Source: UBA1672 sp964587815 (lineage in GTDB: Bacteria > Pseudomonadota > Alphaproteobacteria > Micavibrionales > Micavibrionaceae). Taken from it: a DNA stretch of 13,341 bases. Positions within the stretch are counted from its first letter, which is position 1; each line of letters opens with the position of its first letter. Shown in pieces: positions 6,469 to 13,341 of this stretch. A program made the position numbers and the translations under genes. The notes below the pieces were generated by a model that made no database searches, was not told where the DNA came from, and saw only the letters and a program-made list of their open reading frames with translations. The DNA is taken from NCBI GenBank assembly GCA_964587815.1, contig CAZPMH010000037.1, positions 1-13,341 on the forward strand, read 5' to 3'.

Positions 6469-7677
6469 CTAAAGATGTTGCGCGGCGCACCAACCTGATG
6501 ACCACGCCCATTGGAAATTATGGCCGCCCAGATGCCCCGTGACGTCCAGTACTTCGCCAATAAAGTACAGGCTCTGTACAGACTTTGCCTCAAATGTTTT
6601 TGATGAGACGCCATCTGTATCGATGCCACCGATTGTGACTTCAGCGGTGCGGTAGCCTTCCGTTCCGTTTGGTTTGATGGCCCAGGCGTTAATCATTTGC
6701 GCGATTTTGATCAGCTTTTGATCGGACAGATCGGCGATGCGTTGATCTGCAATGTCGGGCGCAATGCGCTTTTCAACGACTCGGTTCGGCAGGATTTCAT
6801 TTAAAATTGTGCGCACATGCTGTTTCGCAGCGTTTTGGCGTTTGTCTTTCAGATAATCGAACAGGTCAATATCAGGGGCGAGATTGACTGTAATCTCCTC
6901 CCCGCCGATCCAGTAAGATGAGATTTGCAGAACAGACGGACCTGACAGGCCGCGATGCGTGAACAGCATGCCTTCACGAAATGCGCCCACGCCTGCGCTG
7001 ATATGGGCATCGACCGCGACGCCCGAGAGCGGCTTTGTTTGTTCCAGCAAGTGTTCATCAAAGGTTAGCGGCACAAGTGCGGCGCGCGGGGGTATGATTT
7101 CAAGCCCGAATTTTTTCGCCTGTTCGTAGCCAAAATTGCTTGCGCCGATTTTGGGAATGGACAAGCCGCCTGTGGCGATGACGAGTTTTTGGCACGCGTA
7201 TTCGCCTTTATCTGTTTGCAGGTGAAAGCCGCTGTCTGTTTTTTTGATATCCGTAACCTTGGTTTTTAGCTGGATTTTGCCGCCGCCCTGCTCGACTTCG
7301 GTTTTAAGCATATCGATGATATCAGTTGCGGAATGATCACAAAACAGCTGACCGCGTGCGTTTTCGTTTCCCGGTTTATCGGTGTAGTGTTTTTCGTGAT
7401 AGGCGATGCCGTGCTTTTCAACCAGAGCGATAAAATCATGCTGATCATAGCGGGATAATGCAGATTTGCAGAAATGCGGATTTTGGGAGAGGAAATTTTC
7501 GGGGCTGCTGTAGAGGTTTGTGAAATTACACCGCCCGCCGCCTGAGATACGGATTTTTTCGCCGATTTTTCCTGTATGCTCAAGGATCAAAACATCTTTG
7601 CCGCGTGCCACGGCTGCACCCGCACACATCAACCCTGCTGCGCCTGCTCCGATAATGATCACTTCTTTTTGTTGCAT
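6469..7677 (-). CDS. BaiN/HI0933-family FAD-dependent oxidoreductase
   Basis: This 402-residue cytoplasmic flavoprotein belongs to the BaiN/YhiN/HI0933 family of NAD(P)/FAD-dependent oxidoreductases, whose best-known member BaiN acts in bile-acid reduction; the reaction here is unknown. GAGAAG (10-15) is the FAD dinucleotide motif, GGGRCNFTN (46-54) is the family hallmark, ATGG (168-171) the second FAD contact, and the C-terminus reads TIGGIDTDG (348-356) and GHLGGHNFQWAWSSG (381-395), again diagnostic. Length is normal. No ribosome binding site is obvious before ATG 7677. The gene stands alone: it converges with mntP on one side and diverges from the sugar transferase gene on the other. Confidence 0.93.
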   Translation of the reverse strand: MQQKEVIIIGAGAAGLMCAGAAVARGKDVLILEHTGKIGEKIRISGGGRCNFTNLYSSPENFLSQNPHFCKSALSRYDQHDFIALVEKHGIAYHEKHYTDKPGNENARGQLFCDHSATDIIDMLKTEVEQGGGKIQLKTKVTDIKKTDSGFHLQTDKGEYACQKLVIATGGLSIPKIGASNFGYEQAKKFGLEIIPPRAALVPLTFDEHLLEQTKPLSGVAVDAHISAGVGAFREGMLFTHRGLSGPSVLQISSYWIGGEEITVNLAPDIDLFDYLKDKRQNAAKQHVRTILNEILPNRVVEKRIAPDIADQRIADLSDQKLIKIAQMINAWAIKPNGTEGYRTAEVTIGGIDTDGVSSKTFEAKSVQSLYFIGEVLDVTGHLGGHNFQWAWSSGWCAAQHL

Positions 7678-7768
7678 GTTTTTATGAAAACTTTTATTTT
7701 TAACCGATAAAGAGTCATAACTTTTTGACCGACATAAACAAGTCCTAATTTTAGGGGTGCGGAATCAG

Positions 7769-8425
7769 ATGGATACGAAAACAGCTTTTGATAAGGCTAC
7801 AGCCGCCGTTGGCTTGGCGGTGCTTTCGCCTGTTTTTGTGACCGTAGCGGCAATTAATGCTGCCCATTATCGCGATAACCCGTTTTACATGGATAAACGC
7901 CTTGGCAAGGGCGGTGAGGTCTTTGACATGATTAAGTTTCGATCTATGCATGACCAGCGCGATGATGACGGTACGCCATTGCCTGACAGTACACGCATTA
8001 CACCGTGGGGCAAGTTTTTGCAGGCGACTGCGATTGATGAATTACCGCAGCTTGTGAATATTTTGAAAGGTGATATGAGTCTGGTCGGCCCGCGGCCACG
8101 GGCAGCAAACGCACGCGAAGAAATTATTGAGGCCGGGTATGAAGATATTTTTTCCGTTAAGCCGGGCTTGACCGGTACATGGCAGGTCGCGGCAATTGGT
8201 GAAGCAAACCGCGGGGGTAAGAATGCCGTTAAGAACGAATTAGACGCGCAATATGTTCGCGAGCGTGGCGGCATGATGCGCGACCTTGCGCTGATGGCTA
8301 AGACGATACCTACTTTTGTTTACGGGCATAATGGAAAGTATCTGTTGCTCAAGAAATCTGCGGAAAAAGATTCCTCTTCGGGCACTCCGAAAGTCAGTGA
8401 TGGGGAAGATGGTTTAAATCTGTAG
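7769..8425 (+). CDS. Bacterial sugar transferase (monotopic phosphoglycosyl transferase)
   Basis: This 218-residue protein belongs to the bacterial sugar transferase family (PF02397), which moves a sugar-phosphate from a UDP-sugar to undecaprenyl phosphate to begin glycan assembly. The short N-terminal hydrophobic stretch at about 12-32 is the reentrant membrane helix. MIKFRSM lies at 54-60, and IDELPQLVNILKGDMSLVGPRP (89-110, shortened here to key residues Asp90, Glu91 and Pro-Arg-Pro) contains the catalytic Asp-Glu dyad and the GPRP element. KPGLTGTWQV (131-140) follows. It is the small, PglC-like form without the polytopic N-terminal domain. The start at ATG 7769 is preferred to GTG 7757; AGGGG precedes it. 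A palindrome CCTAA-TT-TTAGG (7744-7755) overlaps the binding site. No glycan cluster adjoins; a HAD phosphatase follows. Confidence 0.9.
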   Translation: MDTKTAFDKATAAVGLAVLSPVFVTVAAINAAHYRDNPFYMDKRLGKGGEVFDMIKFRSMHDQRDDDGTPLPDSTRITPWGKFLQATAIDELPQLVNILKGDMSLVGPRPRAANAREEIIEAGYEDIFSVKPGLTGTWQVAAIGEANRGGKNAVKNELDAQYVRERGGMMRDLALMAKTIPTFVYGHNGKYLLLKKSAEKDSSSGTPKVSDGEDGLNL

Positions 8426-8440
8426 TTTTTGCAGATTAAA
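8413..8440 (+). other. Hairpin across the sugar transferase stop codon
   Basis: AATCTG (8417-8422) pairs perfectly with CAGATT (8432-8437), and TTT (8413-8415) pairs with AAA (8438-8440) beyond a bulged A, giving nine pairs around a nine-base loop that contains the TAG stop of the upstream gene. No T-run follows, so it does not look like a terminator. The ribosome binding site of the HAD gene begins directly after it, at 8441-8451, so it may influence translation or transcript stability there. Confidence 0.4.
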
Positions 8441-8459
8441 GGGCACTAAGGTTTTTAAA

Positions 8460-9197
8460 ATTGATCAAAAAGACGTTTATACATTTCAGAGTGATCTCAG
8501 CAGCCTTAAAGAGCCTGACGTTTTAGCGTGGGACATGGATGGCACGCTTTTGAGGCCGGGTCTTTCACGCTTCATCACATCAGACATGGAAGATACAGCG
8601 GGCAAGATTTTAACCGCGGCTGATCGTGCCTATAAGGCGACACGAGCACTCAAGAATACAGTCGCGCCGAACTTCCATCTTCATACCGATACTAAGGCGC
8701 GCATTCTTTCCTATGTCGCCGATAAAAGGGACGATACACTTTGGGGGATGGAAGTTTTTGGCGCATACGGTTTCCGTCAGGCCATAATCAGCAATAATTC
8801 GCGCAGTGCGATGGGTAACAAAGTGATGAGCCTGCACCAGATACGCGACCGCGTTGATTTTTCGCTTTTTGCGGAAGATATGGGCGGATTAAAAAAGCCT
8901 GATCCGTCGGTTATGAAACTTCTCGCCGATGGTATGAATTTAGACGATGGTGCCTGTATTTGGATGATTGGTGATCGTCGATCTGACATGCAATTTGCAA
9001 GCTTTTCAAACCATGTTGTTCCACAAACAATTGTGGGAGTTGCAATGGGTGAAGACAGTTCAGCAGCGCGATATATTCATGAGCAAGCAGATGGCGGCAC
9101 GTTCGTGATTGTAGAAGACCCTGCCGAGCTTTCCGTTCTTCTTGGCTTTGATTTCAAGCACAATTTTGATGCAGAACAAGGCTTTCCTTTCGAATAA
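8460..9197 (+). CDS. HAD-superfamily phosphatase, probable ATT start
   Basis: About 245 residues. All four HAD motifs are present: I, DMDGTL (nucleophile Asp25, acid-base Asp27); II, IISNNS; III, Lys in LKKPDP; IV, IGDRRSDMQFA. The cap is small. Members hydrolyse phosphate esters; this substrate is unknown but a phosphosugar is plausible beside a sugar transferase. The start is odd. The first ATG (8535) falls between Asp25 and Asp27 and would delete the nucleophile, so translation must begin upstream. The frame is open back to a TAA at 8415-8417, yet holds no ATG, GTG, TTG or CTG. ATT 8460 lies eight bases after AAGG (8448-8451) and is the best start, as in infC and pcnB of E. coli. A sequence error is the alternative. 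The gene follows the sugar transferase by 34 bases. Confidence 0.8.
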   Translation: MDQKDVYTFQSDLSSLKEPDVLAWDMDGTLLRPGLSRFITSDMEDTAGKILTAADRAYKATRALKNTVAPNFHLHTDTKARILSYVADKRDDTLWGMEVFGAYGFRQAIISNNSRSAMGNKVMSLHQIRDRVDFSLFAEDMGGLKKPDPSVMKLLADGMNLDDGACIWMIGDRRSDMQFASFSNHVVPQTIVGVAMGEDSSAARYIHEQADGGTFVIVEDPAELSVLLGFDFKHNFDAEQGFPFE

Positions 9198-9208
9198 GTA
9201 CGGTTTCC

Positions 9209-9238
9209 TTTGCATTCCCGATATTTTGGCTGTATAAC
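9209..9238 (+). promoter_or_regulatory. Candidate sigma70-type promoter for pdxS
   Basis: TTTGCA (9209-9214) and TATAAC (9233-9238) are 18 bases apart, matching consensus at four and five of six positions. Transcription would start near 9245, about 37 bases before the pdxS ATG. GTATA (9232-9236) and TATAC (9245-9249) form a short inverted repeat over the -10 and start point that could be an operator. Confidence 0.45.
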
Positions 9239-9281
9239 GGCTGCTATACGGGGGTTTTGACGTATTAATGAGGATAAAGAT

Positions 9282-10181
9282 ATGAGCAAAGAACCAGCAC
9301 AACAAAATGTGATCAATATTAAGACAGGCCTTGCAGAAATGCTTAAAGGCGGCGTGATTATGGACGTTGTCACAGCAGAACAAGCCAAGGTCGCCGAAGA
9401 TGCGGGCGCAATTGCCGTTATGGCGTTGGAGCGCGTGCCGTCTGACATTCGAAAGGCTGGTGGTGTTGCACGGATGAGCCCGCCTCAGGTAATTGAAGAA
9501 GTTATGAAGGCCGTGTCTATCCCTGTGATGGCGAAATGCCGTATCGGCCATTTTGCGGAAGCGCAATTGTTGGAGCAGATGGGCGTTGATTATATTGACG
9601 AGTCTGAAGTTTTGACCCCAGCGGATGAAGAATATCACGTGAATAAGCACGATTTTAAAGTGCCGTTTGTGTGTGGTGCGAAAAACCTTGGTGAGGCATT
9701 GCGCCGCATTGGCGAAGGCGCGGCATTGATTCGTTCCAAAGGTGAGCCGGGCACAGGTAACATTGTTGAAGCTGTGCGCCACATGCGCCACATTAACGCA
9801 GACATTAAGCGCGTTGTGAATGCCGATGAAGCGGAATTGATGACCATGGCGCGCGATATGGCGGCTCCGTTTGAATTGCTTCGTATTGTGCGTAAAGAAG
9901 GTCGTTTGCCTGTTCCGTTGTTCTCTGCGGGTGGTATCGCAACGCCAGCGGATGCGGCGCTGTGTATGCAGTTGGGCGCGGAGACGGTGTTTGTCGGTTC
10001 AGGTATTTTCAAGAGCGATAACCCTGAGAAGTTCGCAAAGGCGATTGTTAAGGCGACCGCGCATTATGATGATGCGGCGGTGGTTTTGGAAGCGTCGAAA
10101 GAGCTGGACGGTGTTGCAATGCGCGGCACGGAAATCAGCGAATTGGAAGAGCCGATGTTGATGGCCAATCGCGGTTGGTAA
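9282..10181 (+). CDS. pdxS: Pyridoxal 5'-phosphate synthase lyase subunit PdxS
   Basis: This 299-residue cytoplasmic enzyme makes pyridoxal 5'-phosphate from ribose 5-phosphate, glyceraldehyde 3-phosphate and ammonia in the DXP-independent route. It aligns almost end to end with the Bacillus PdxS. KGGVIMDVVTAEQAK (22-36) holds the substrate-binding Asp28; PVMAKCRIGH (81-90) has the imine-forming Lys85; RSKGEPGTGN (151-160) has the second lysine, Lys153. DESEVLTPADEEYH (106-119) and FVGSGIFKSDNPEKFAKAI near the C-terminus are also invariant in the family, and it ends in RGW as usual. GAGGA lies seven bases before ATG 9282. PdxT, the glutaminase that supplies ammonia, is not adjacent: a GNAT gene follows. 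The threonine synthase nearby is a PLP enzyme. Confidence 0.97.
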   Translation: MSKEPAQQNVINIKTGLAEMLKGGVIMDVVTAEQAKVAEDAGAIAVMALERVPSDIRKAGGVARMSPPQVIEEVMKAVSIPVMAKCRIGHFAEAQLLEQMGVDYIDESEVLTPADEEYHVNKHDFKVPFVCGAKNLGEALRRIGEGAALIRSKGEPGTGNIVEAVRHMRHINADIKRVVNADEAELMTMARDMAAPFELLRIVRKEGRLPVPLFSAGGIATPADAALCMQLGAETVFVGSGIFKSDNPEKFAKAIVKATAHYDDAAVVLEASKELDGVAMRGTEISELEEPMLMANRGW

Positions 10182-10213
10182 ACGCTGTGGGCGCATCTGA
10201 CAAAGATGAAATT

Positions 10214-10678
10214 ATGATAAGAGCAGCCATCCCTGATGACTGCTTTTTTCTTTTGCCGATGTATCGTGACAAGGCTGGGGTTGAAGGGCTGGCGGATAGG
10301 CTCAGCGTTGATGAGACTGGCATTCGTGCGCAGATTGAGCGCGGATACAGCACAATATTACTGGCCTATATGAATGAAAAATTGTGCGGCTTTGCTAATT
10401 TTCATTATGAGGATTCCACCTTTACCGGGCGCAGCATTTTGATGGTGAAGGATTTATATACCGTTCCCGCCTTTCGCTCGCGCGGGGTGGCCAAGGCGTT
10501 GTTGCGATATATGGCGCAACGGGCAGACGATCGCGGCTGTATTATGGGGATCGGACCGTTGACAACCAATGACGGGCCTTTGGCTTGGTACACCTCTTTG
10601 GGCGCGCAGCATAGTTATGATATCGCGAATTTAGAGATTACGGATTTGAAGAGCTTTATTCGCAATCTAAACGCTTAA
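10214..10678 (+). CDS. GNAT-family N-acetyltransferase
   Basis: This 154-residue protein has a single GNAT domain that transfers an acetyl group from acetyl-CoA. Motif A is the DLYTVPAFRSRGVAKALLRY stretch (80-99), with the R-x-R-G-V-A loop (88-93) that binds the CoA pyrophosphate. PLAWYTSLGA (122-131) is the usual motif B ending. The acceptor is unknown. I chose ATG 10214 because the protein then begins MIRAAIPDD, a typical GNAT start; GTG 10187 and TTG 10175 are in frame but would add an unlikely extension, and no good ribosome binding site is seen for any. The gene begins 32 bases after pdxS and may be co-transcribed. Its TAA shares bases with the stop of the convergent thrC. Confidence 0.9.
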   Translation: MIRAAIPDDCFFLLPMYRDKAGVEGLADRLSVDETGIRAQIERGYSTILLAYMNEKLCGFANFHYEDSTFTGRSILMVKDLYTVPAFRSRGVAKALLRYMAQRADDRGCIMGIGPLTTNDGPLAWYTSLGAQHSYDIANLEITDLKSFIRNLNA

Positions 10679-12078
10679 GCGCGGGTGTTTTCTTTTACGA
10701 AGGTTTGAACCTCTGCGCGGTCATTGGGCATATCGATCATAATTTCTTCGCGATCAAACAGATCGCTTAAATGTTCGGGCAGATCGGGGCGGATGCCGAT
10801 TGCACGTTCGACCGCATCGGGGAATTTCGCGGGGTGCGCTGTGGCGAGCAGGATAACGATGCCGTCTTTCTCTTTCGCGCTGATTTTTTTTGCGCCTTTC
10901 ATGCCGACAGCAGTGTGCGGGTCGAGCACGTATTGCACGCTTTCAAATACTTCTTTGATCAGGCTTAGTGTTTCATCATCACCTGCGCGGGCGGCCATGA
11001 ATTGCGCAGTGGCTTCTTCTAATAGCTCGGATGAAATGTTCATCGACCCGCTCTCTTTAAATTGGCTCATGCGTTTTGCCAGTTCGGCGCTGTCACGCCC
11101 TAAAAGATCAAATAAGTAGCGTTCGAAATTACTGCTGATCTGGATGTCCATGGACGGGCTGAGCGTTTTGTGCGCGCCTTCGATTTTCATCTCTCCGGTT
11201 TCGAAAAAACGGGTGAGGATATCGTTTTTATTGCTGGAGACGCACAAGGTTTTGATCGGCAAGCCCATATTACGCGCGCAATACGCAGCGAAAACGTTGC
11301 CGAAATTTCCTGTTGGGACAACAAAGGAGACGTCTTTGTCAGGTACGCCAGCCTGTAGCGCGGTGGAGAAGTAATATACGATTTGCGCCATAATGCGCGC
11401 CCAGTTAATCGAATTCACCGCCGAAAGGTTAACTGTGTTTCTGAAATCGGTGTCGGCGAACATCGCCTTAACCATATTCTGGCAATCATCAAATGTGCCA
11501 TCCAGCGCGATGTTATAGACATTCGGCGCGTCAATTGTTGTCATTTGCTTGCGCTGAACGTCAGACACGCGCCCCTTTGGATGCAAAATGAAAATATCGA
11601 TGTTATCGCACGCGAGGCAGCCTTCGATTGCGGCTGATCCTGTGTCACCGCTGGTTGCGCCAACGATGGTAATACGTTCGCCTTTGATTTTCAGGATGTG
11701 ATCAAACAGGCGGCCTAGTAGCTGGAGCGCAACATCTTTGAATGCGATAGTGGGGCCGTGGAATTGTTCCATAATCTGGATATTGTCGTTCTCATACCCT
11801 TTTAAAGGCACAAGCGGCGTGACGTTTTCATCGCGGAATGTGGCGTATGTCTCTATTACGATTTTTTCGAAATCGTTTTCTGTGATTGACCCGTCAACGA
11901 AAGGGAACATAACGGCTTTTGCGATTTCTGTATATGACTTTCCCTTAAGGCTGGCGATATCAATTTGCGGCCAGGTTTCAGGTACATATAGCCCGCCATC
12001 AGGTGCAAGACCCGCAAGCAGGACATCTTCAAATTTTAACGGCTCACCGCCGCCTCTGGTCGAAACATACTTAATCAT
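10675..12078 (-). CDS. thrC: Threonine synthase
   Basis: This 467-residue cytoplasmic PLP enzyme converts O-phosphohomoserine to threonine, the last step of the pathway. KYVSTRGGGEPLKFEDVLLAG at the start, LAPDGGLYVPE (24-34), FHGPTIAFKDVALQLLG (106-122) with PLP-binding Lys114, and IVGATSGDTGSAAIEG (138-153) are diagnostic, followed by PTGNFGNVFAA. Its length and the N-terminal domain place it with the proteobacterial and fungal type rather than the shorter plant-like or Bacillus form. I set the start at ATG 12078, which gives the standard MIKYVSTRGG; in-frame TTG 12114 would add 12 unlikely residues. No ribosome binding site precedes ATG 12078, and the candidate promoter would start transcription almost at it, suggesting a leaderless message. 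Convergent with the GNAT gene. Confidence 0.96.
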   Translation of the reverse strand: MIKYVSTRGGGEPLKFEDVLLAGLAPDGGLYVPETWPQIDIASLKGKSYTEIAKAVMFPFVDGSITENDFEKIVIETYATFRDENVTPLVPLKGYENDNIQIMEQFHGPTIAFKDVALQLLGRLFDHILKIKGERITIVGATSGDTGSAAIEGCLACDNIDIFILHPKGRVSDVQRKQMTTIDAPNVYNIALDGTFDDCQNMVKAMFADTDFRNTVNLSAVNSINWARIMAQIVYYFSTALQAGVPDKDVSFVVPTGNFGNVFAAYCARNMGLPIKTLCVSSNKNDILTRFFETGEMKIEGAHKTLSPSMDIQISSNFERYLFDLLGRDSAELAKRMSQFKESGSMNISSELLEEATAQFMAARAGDDETLSLIKEVFESVQYVLDPHTAVGMKGAKKISAKEKDGIVILLATAHPAKFPDAVERAIGIRPDLPEHLSDLFDREEIMIDMPNDRAEVQTFVKENTRA

Positions 12079-12085
12079 GAAAGCA

Positions 12086-12114
12086 GTCTTATGCGTTTTT
12101 CCCCGCGAAGTCAA
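12086..12114 (-). promoter_or_regulatory. Candidate promoter for thrC, possibly leaderless
   Basis: On the minus strand TTGACT (12114-12109) and TAAGAC (12091-12086) are 17 bases apart. The -35 is five of six, the -10 only three of six. The expected start of transcription is near 12079, beside the ATG at 12078, so the transcript would have little or no leader. Visual match only. Confidence 0.33.
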
Positions 12115-12213
12115 TCTTGGGCAAACAAGGTTTTTTAAGGAAATTTTTCGTTTTTTCGTGCATTATGTCATTGAATAGATTAGGTTCTCGCTGATTTTAG
12201 GAAAGATAATAAA

Positions 12214-13341
12214 ATGTTACATGTTGATTTTGCAGATGTGATGTATGAAAGCGCGGAAGAGCTTGGCCTCGCTGCGGAAGATCGGCTCTTGGATTTTCAG
12301 GCGGCGCTGGAGGACATGCATGGTGATATTCTGCTCGGAATCGAAGATGAATTTACCATTCACGGCGTTGATTATACCGAGGAAGAAGCGCTGATCGATT
12401 TCTTAACCGAGCGTTTGAGTGAGAAATACGGTTCGGCTTTTTCCAGCATTGATCATGAACATCCGTTGATGCGTGTGACAGACTCCATTAAAGCGGGCAA
12501 GAACCAGGCTTTGCATTTGCCTGATACGTTTCGATTGGAGTTGGTGACACATCATGCACCAGACAAGAGCGATGATGAGAGCCATGTTGTGAAGAAAGCC
12601 AATATGTTGACGCAAATGCGTATGGATATCTGGCAAGCGGTGGATGAGTTTAGCGATGGTGAGGCTGTGGTCAGTTGGAATCCGCGCCCGATTGAGAATA
12701 TTCGTGACTATATCAAAACAGTCTCGCGCGTTCCTGAAGATGAGGTTTTAGAGCGCATTAAAGAGCAAGCCGAGGCGCAGGAAGATTTAATTGGTCGTGA
12801 GCGCATTTTGGCGGCGGAAAGTCTTGATGATTTATTGCTCGGTGACGATGCGCCGATTGATAATCATGGCGCGGCTGGCAGTGGCGTTCATATCAATATC
12901 GGGTTTGCGGGCAAAGATGGCGTGAATCCTTTTTATAATGCTGATGATCCCGACTCGGGTACGCCTGTGACTTGGAATAGCTCAGCGGGGGTTATTGATG
13001 TGACATCGCAATCAATCCTGCCGTTTACGAATTTGCGCGACTCAAGCTGGCGGCGGATTGGTAATCAGAATTTAAGCGCGTCTTCCGAGGCGTGTTATCA
13101 CCCATTGAAAAAGGGCGGCGCGGTTGTAAAGCAGAACCCCTATACTGCTGAATTTTTTGAAGCGCATGGGGTGCCGTTCAAAGAGACTATTAACGAAAAG
13201 AACGCGCATATTGAAATTCGTCATTGTGATGGCGGTGCGGGATTAAAAGATGGTAACAGCCTTATTATGCTGCAGCTTTGCGCGACGATGGCGGGCATGT
13301 ATCACGGCCTTCGCGAAAATAAAATTTCAAGCTATGAAGAG
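12214..13341 (+). CDS. Probable GS-fold carboxylate-amine ligase, 3' end missing
   Basis: An ORF open from ATG 12214 to the window edge, at least 376 residues, with no stop; AGGA lies 11 bases before the ATG. The order of motifs resembles the glutamate-cysteine ligase and glutamine-synthetase fold amide-bond ligases. GIEDEF (42-47) carries two acidic metal ligands; FRLELVTHHAP (106-116) contains a further Glu at 109; GVHINIGF (224-231) resembles the H-x-H/N strand; SSWRRIGNQN (277-286) and HIEIRHCDGG (332-341) match the basic and E-x-R elements. Such enzymes join an amine to a carboxylate using ATP. The substrate is unknown. A charged linker separates the halves at about 174-216. The match is by motif only, so another fold is possible. 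It diverges from thrC with a 135-base gap. Confidence 0.6.
   Translation, partial: MLHVDFADVMYESAEELGLAAEDRLLDFQAALEDMHGDILLGIEDEFTIHGVDYTEEEALIDFLTERLSEKYGSAFSSIDHEHPLMRVTDSIKAGKNQALHLPDTFRLELVTHHAPDKSDDESHVVKKANMLTQMRMDIWQAVDEFSDGEAVVSWNPRPIENIRDYIKTVSRVPEDEVLERIKEQAEAQEDLIGRERILAAESLDDLLLGDDAPIDNHGAAGSGVHINIGFAGKDGVNPFYNADDPDSGTPVTWNSSAGVIDVTSQSILPFTNLRDSSWRRIGNQNLSASSEACYHPLKKGGAVVKQNPYTAEFFEAHGVPFKETINEKNAHIEIRHCDGGAGLKDGNSLIMLQLCATMAGMYHGLRENKISSYEE

Noticed and set aside
7744..7755. CCTAA-TT-TTAGG palindrome before the sugar transferase
   Set aside because: The arms are five bases and the loop two bases, so it is a poor hairpin; it may be an operator but there is no supporting copy.
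8535..9197. HAD protein starting at ATG 8535
   Set aside because: It would lose the nucleophilic Asp of the DMDGT motif; see the ATT start at 8460.
9231..9250. Riboswitch before pdxS
   Set aside because: Only a short inverted repeat over the promoter is seen; the leader is too short for a riboswitch.
9282..9311. Possible PdxT start or fusion near pdxS
   Set aside because: The PdxS protein has normal length at both ends, and no glutaminase motif (GxCxG) occurs in the adjoining frames.
9060..9791. 243-residue minus-strand ORF across the HAD end and pdxS
   Set aside because: Both plus-strand genes are unmistakable here; its composition is biased (His, Cys, Phe, Arg) and it crosses the pdxS promoter.
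12079..12114. Extension of thrC to TTG 12114
   Set aside because: The extra 12 residues precede a standard threonine synthase N-terminus and overlap the probable promoter.
1..13341. CRISPR array, tRNA, rRNA, insertion sequence, toxin-antitoxin or phage genes
   Set aside because: No regularly spaced repeats, cloverleaf, transposase, recombinase or terminal inverted repeats were seen in a reading of both strands.

Overview
The window looks like an ordinary housekeeping stretch of a Gram-negative bacterial chromosome with intermediate base composition. A lipobox lipoprotein, a monotopic sugar-phosphate transferase, an MntP exporter and a proteobacterial-type threonine synthase point to Proteobacteria. 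The overall look (gene families, short intergenic gaps, weak Shine-Dalgarno sites, several GTG/TTG candidates) fits an alphaproteobacterium, but no rRNA or marker gene is present and this placement is an inference. I see no transposase, integrase, CRISPR array, tRNA or rRNA.

Layout. Positions 1-1068 (+): the 3' end of a YaaA-family peroxide-stress protein, then an RlaP-type nucleotidyltransferase. Positions 1072-2075 (-): a class III sirtuin followed by a small basic protein, in one short operon. Positions 2117-3007 (+): an EamA/DMT transporter, divergent from the sirtuin. Positions 3103-3790 (+): a small lipoprotein, a 59-residue protein with a Gly/Cys tail (GGCGCC) that is easily missed, and a clear intrinsic terminator. 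Positions 3729-4058 (-): an uncertain single-pass membrane protein. Positions 4156-6450 (+): a SulP anion transporter with a STAS domain and a His-rich loop, then the manganese exporter mntP. Positions 6469-7677 (-): a BaiN/HI0933-type flavoprotein. Positions 7769-9197 (+): a bacterial sugar transferase, then a HAD phosphatase whose catalytic Asp is kept only if translation starts at a non-canonical ATT codon. Positions 9282-10678 (+): pdxS, then a GNAT acetyltransferase. Positions 10675-12078 (-): thrC, convergent with the GNAT gene and sharing its stop-codon bases. Positions 12214 to the end (+): a long ORF that runs off the window and carries signatures of a glutamine-synthetase-fold carboxylate-amine ligase.

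How the genes may work together. PdxS makes pyridoxal phosphate, the cofactor of the nearby threonine synthase; its glutaminase partner PdxT is not in the window. YaaA (oxidative stress, iron) and MntP (manganese efflux) both bear on metal and oxidant balance but lie in separate units. The sugar transferase and HAD protein form a two-gene unit probably acting on a phosphosugar or lipid-linked sugar. No single pathway joins the whole window.

The points I would look at first are the ATT-start HAD gene with a hairpin just before its ribosome binding site, the lipoprotein plus Cys-tail micro-operon, the truncated GS-fold ligase at the right edge, and a PdxS without PdxT.
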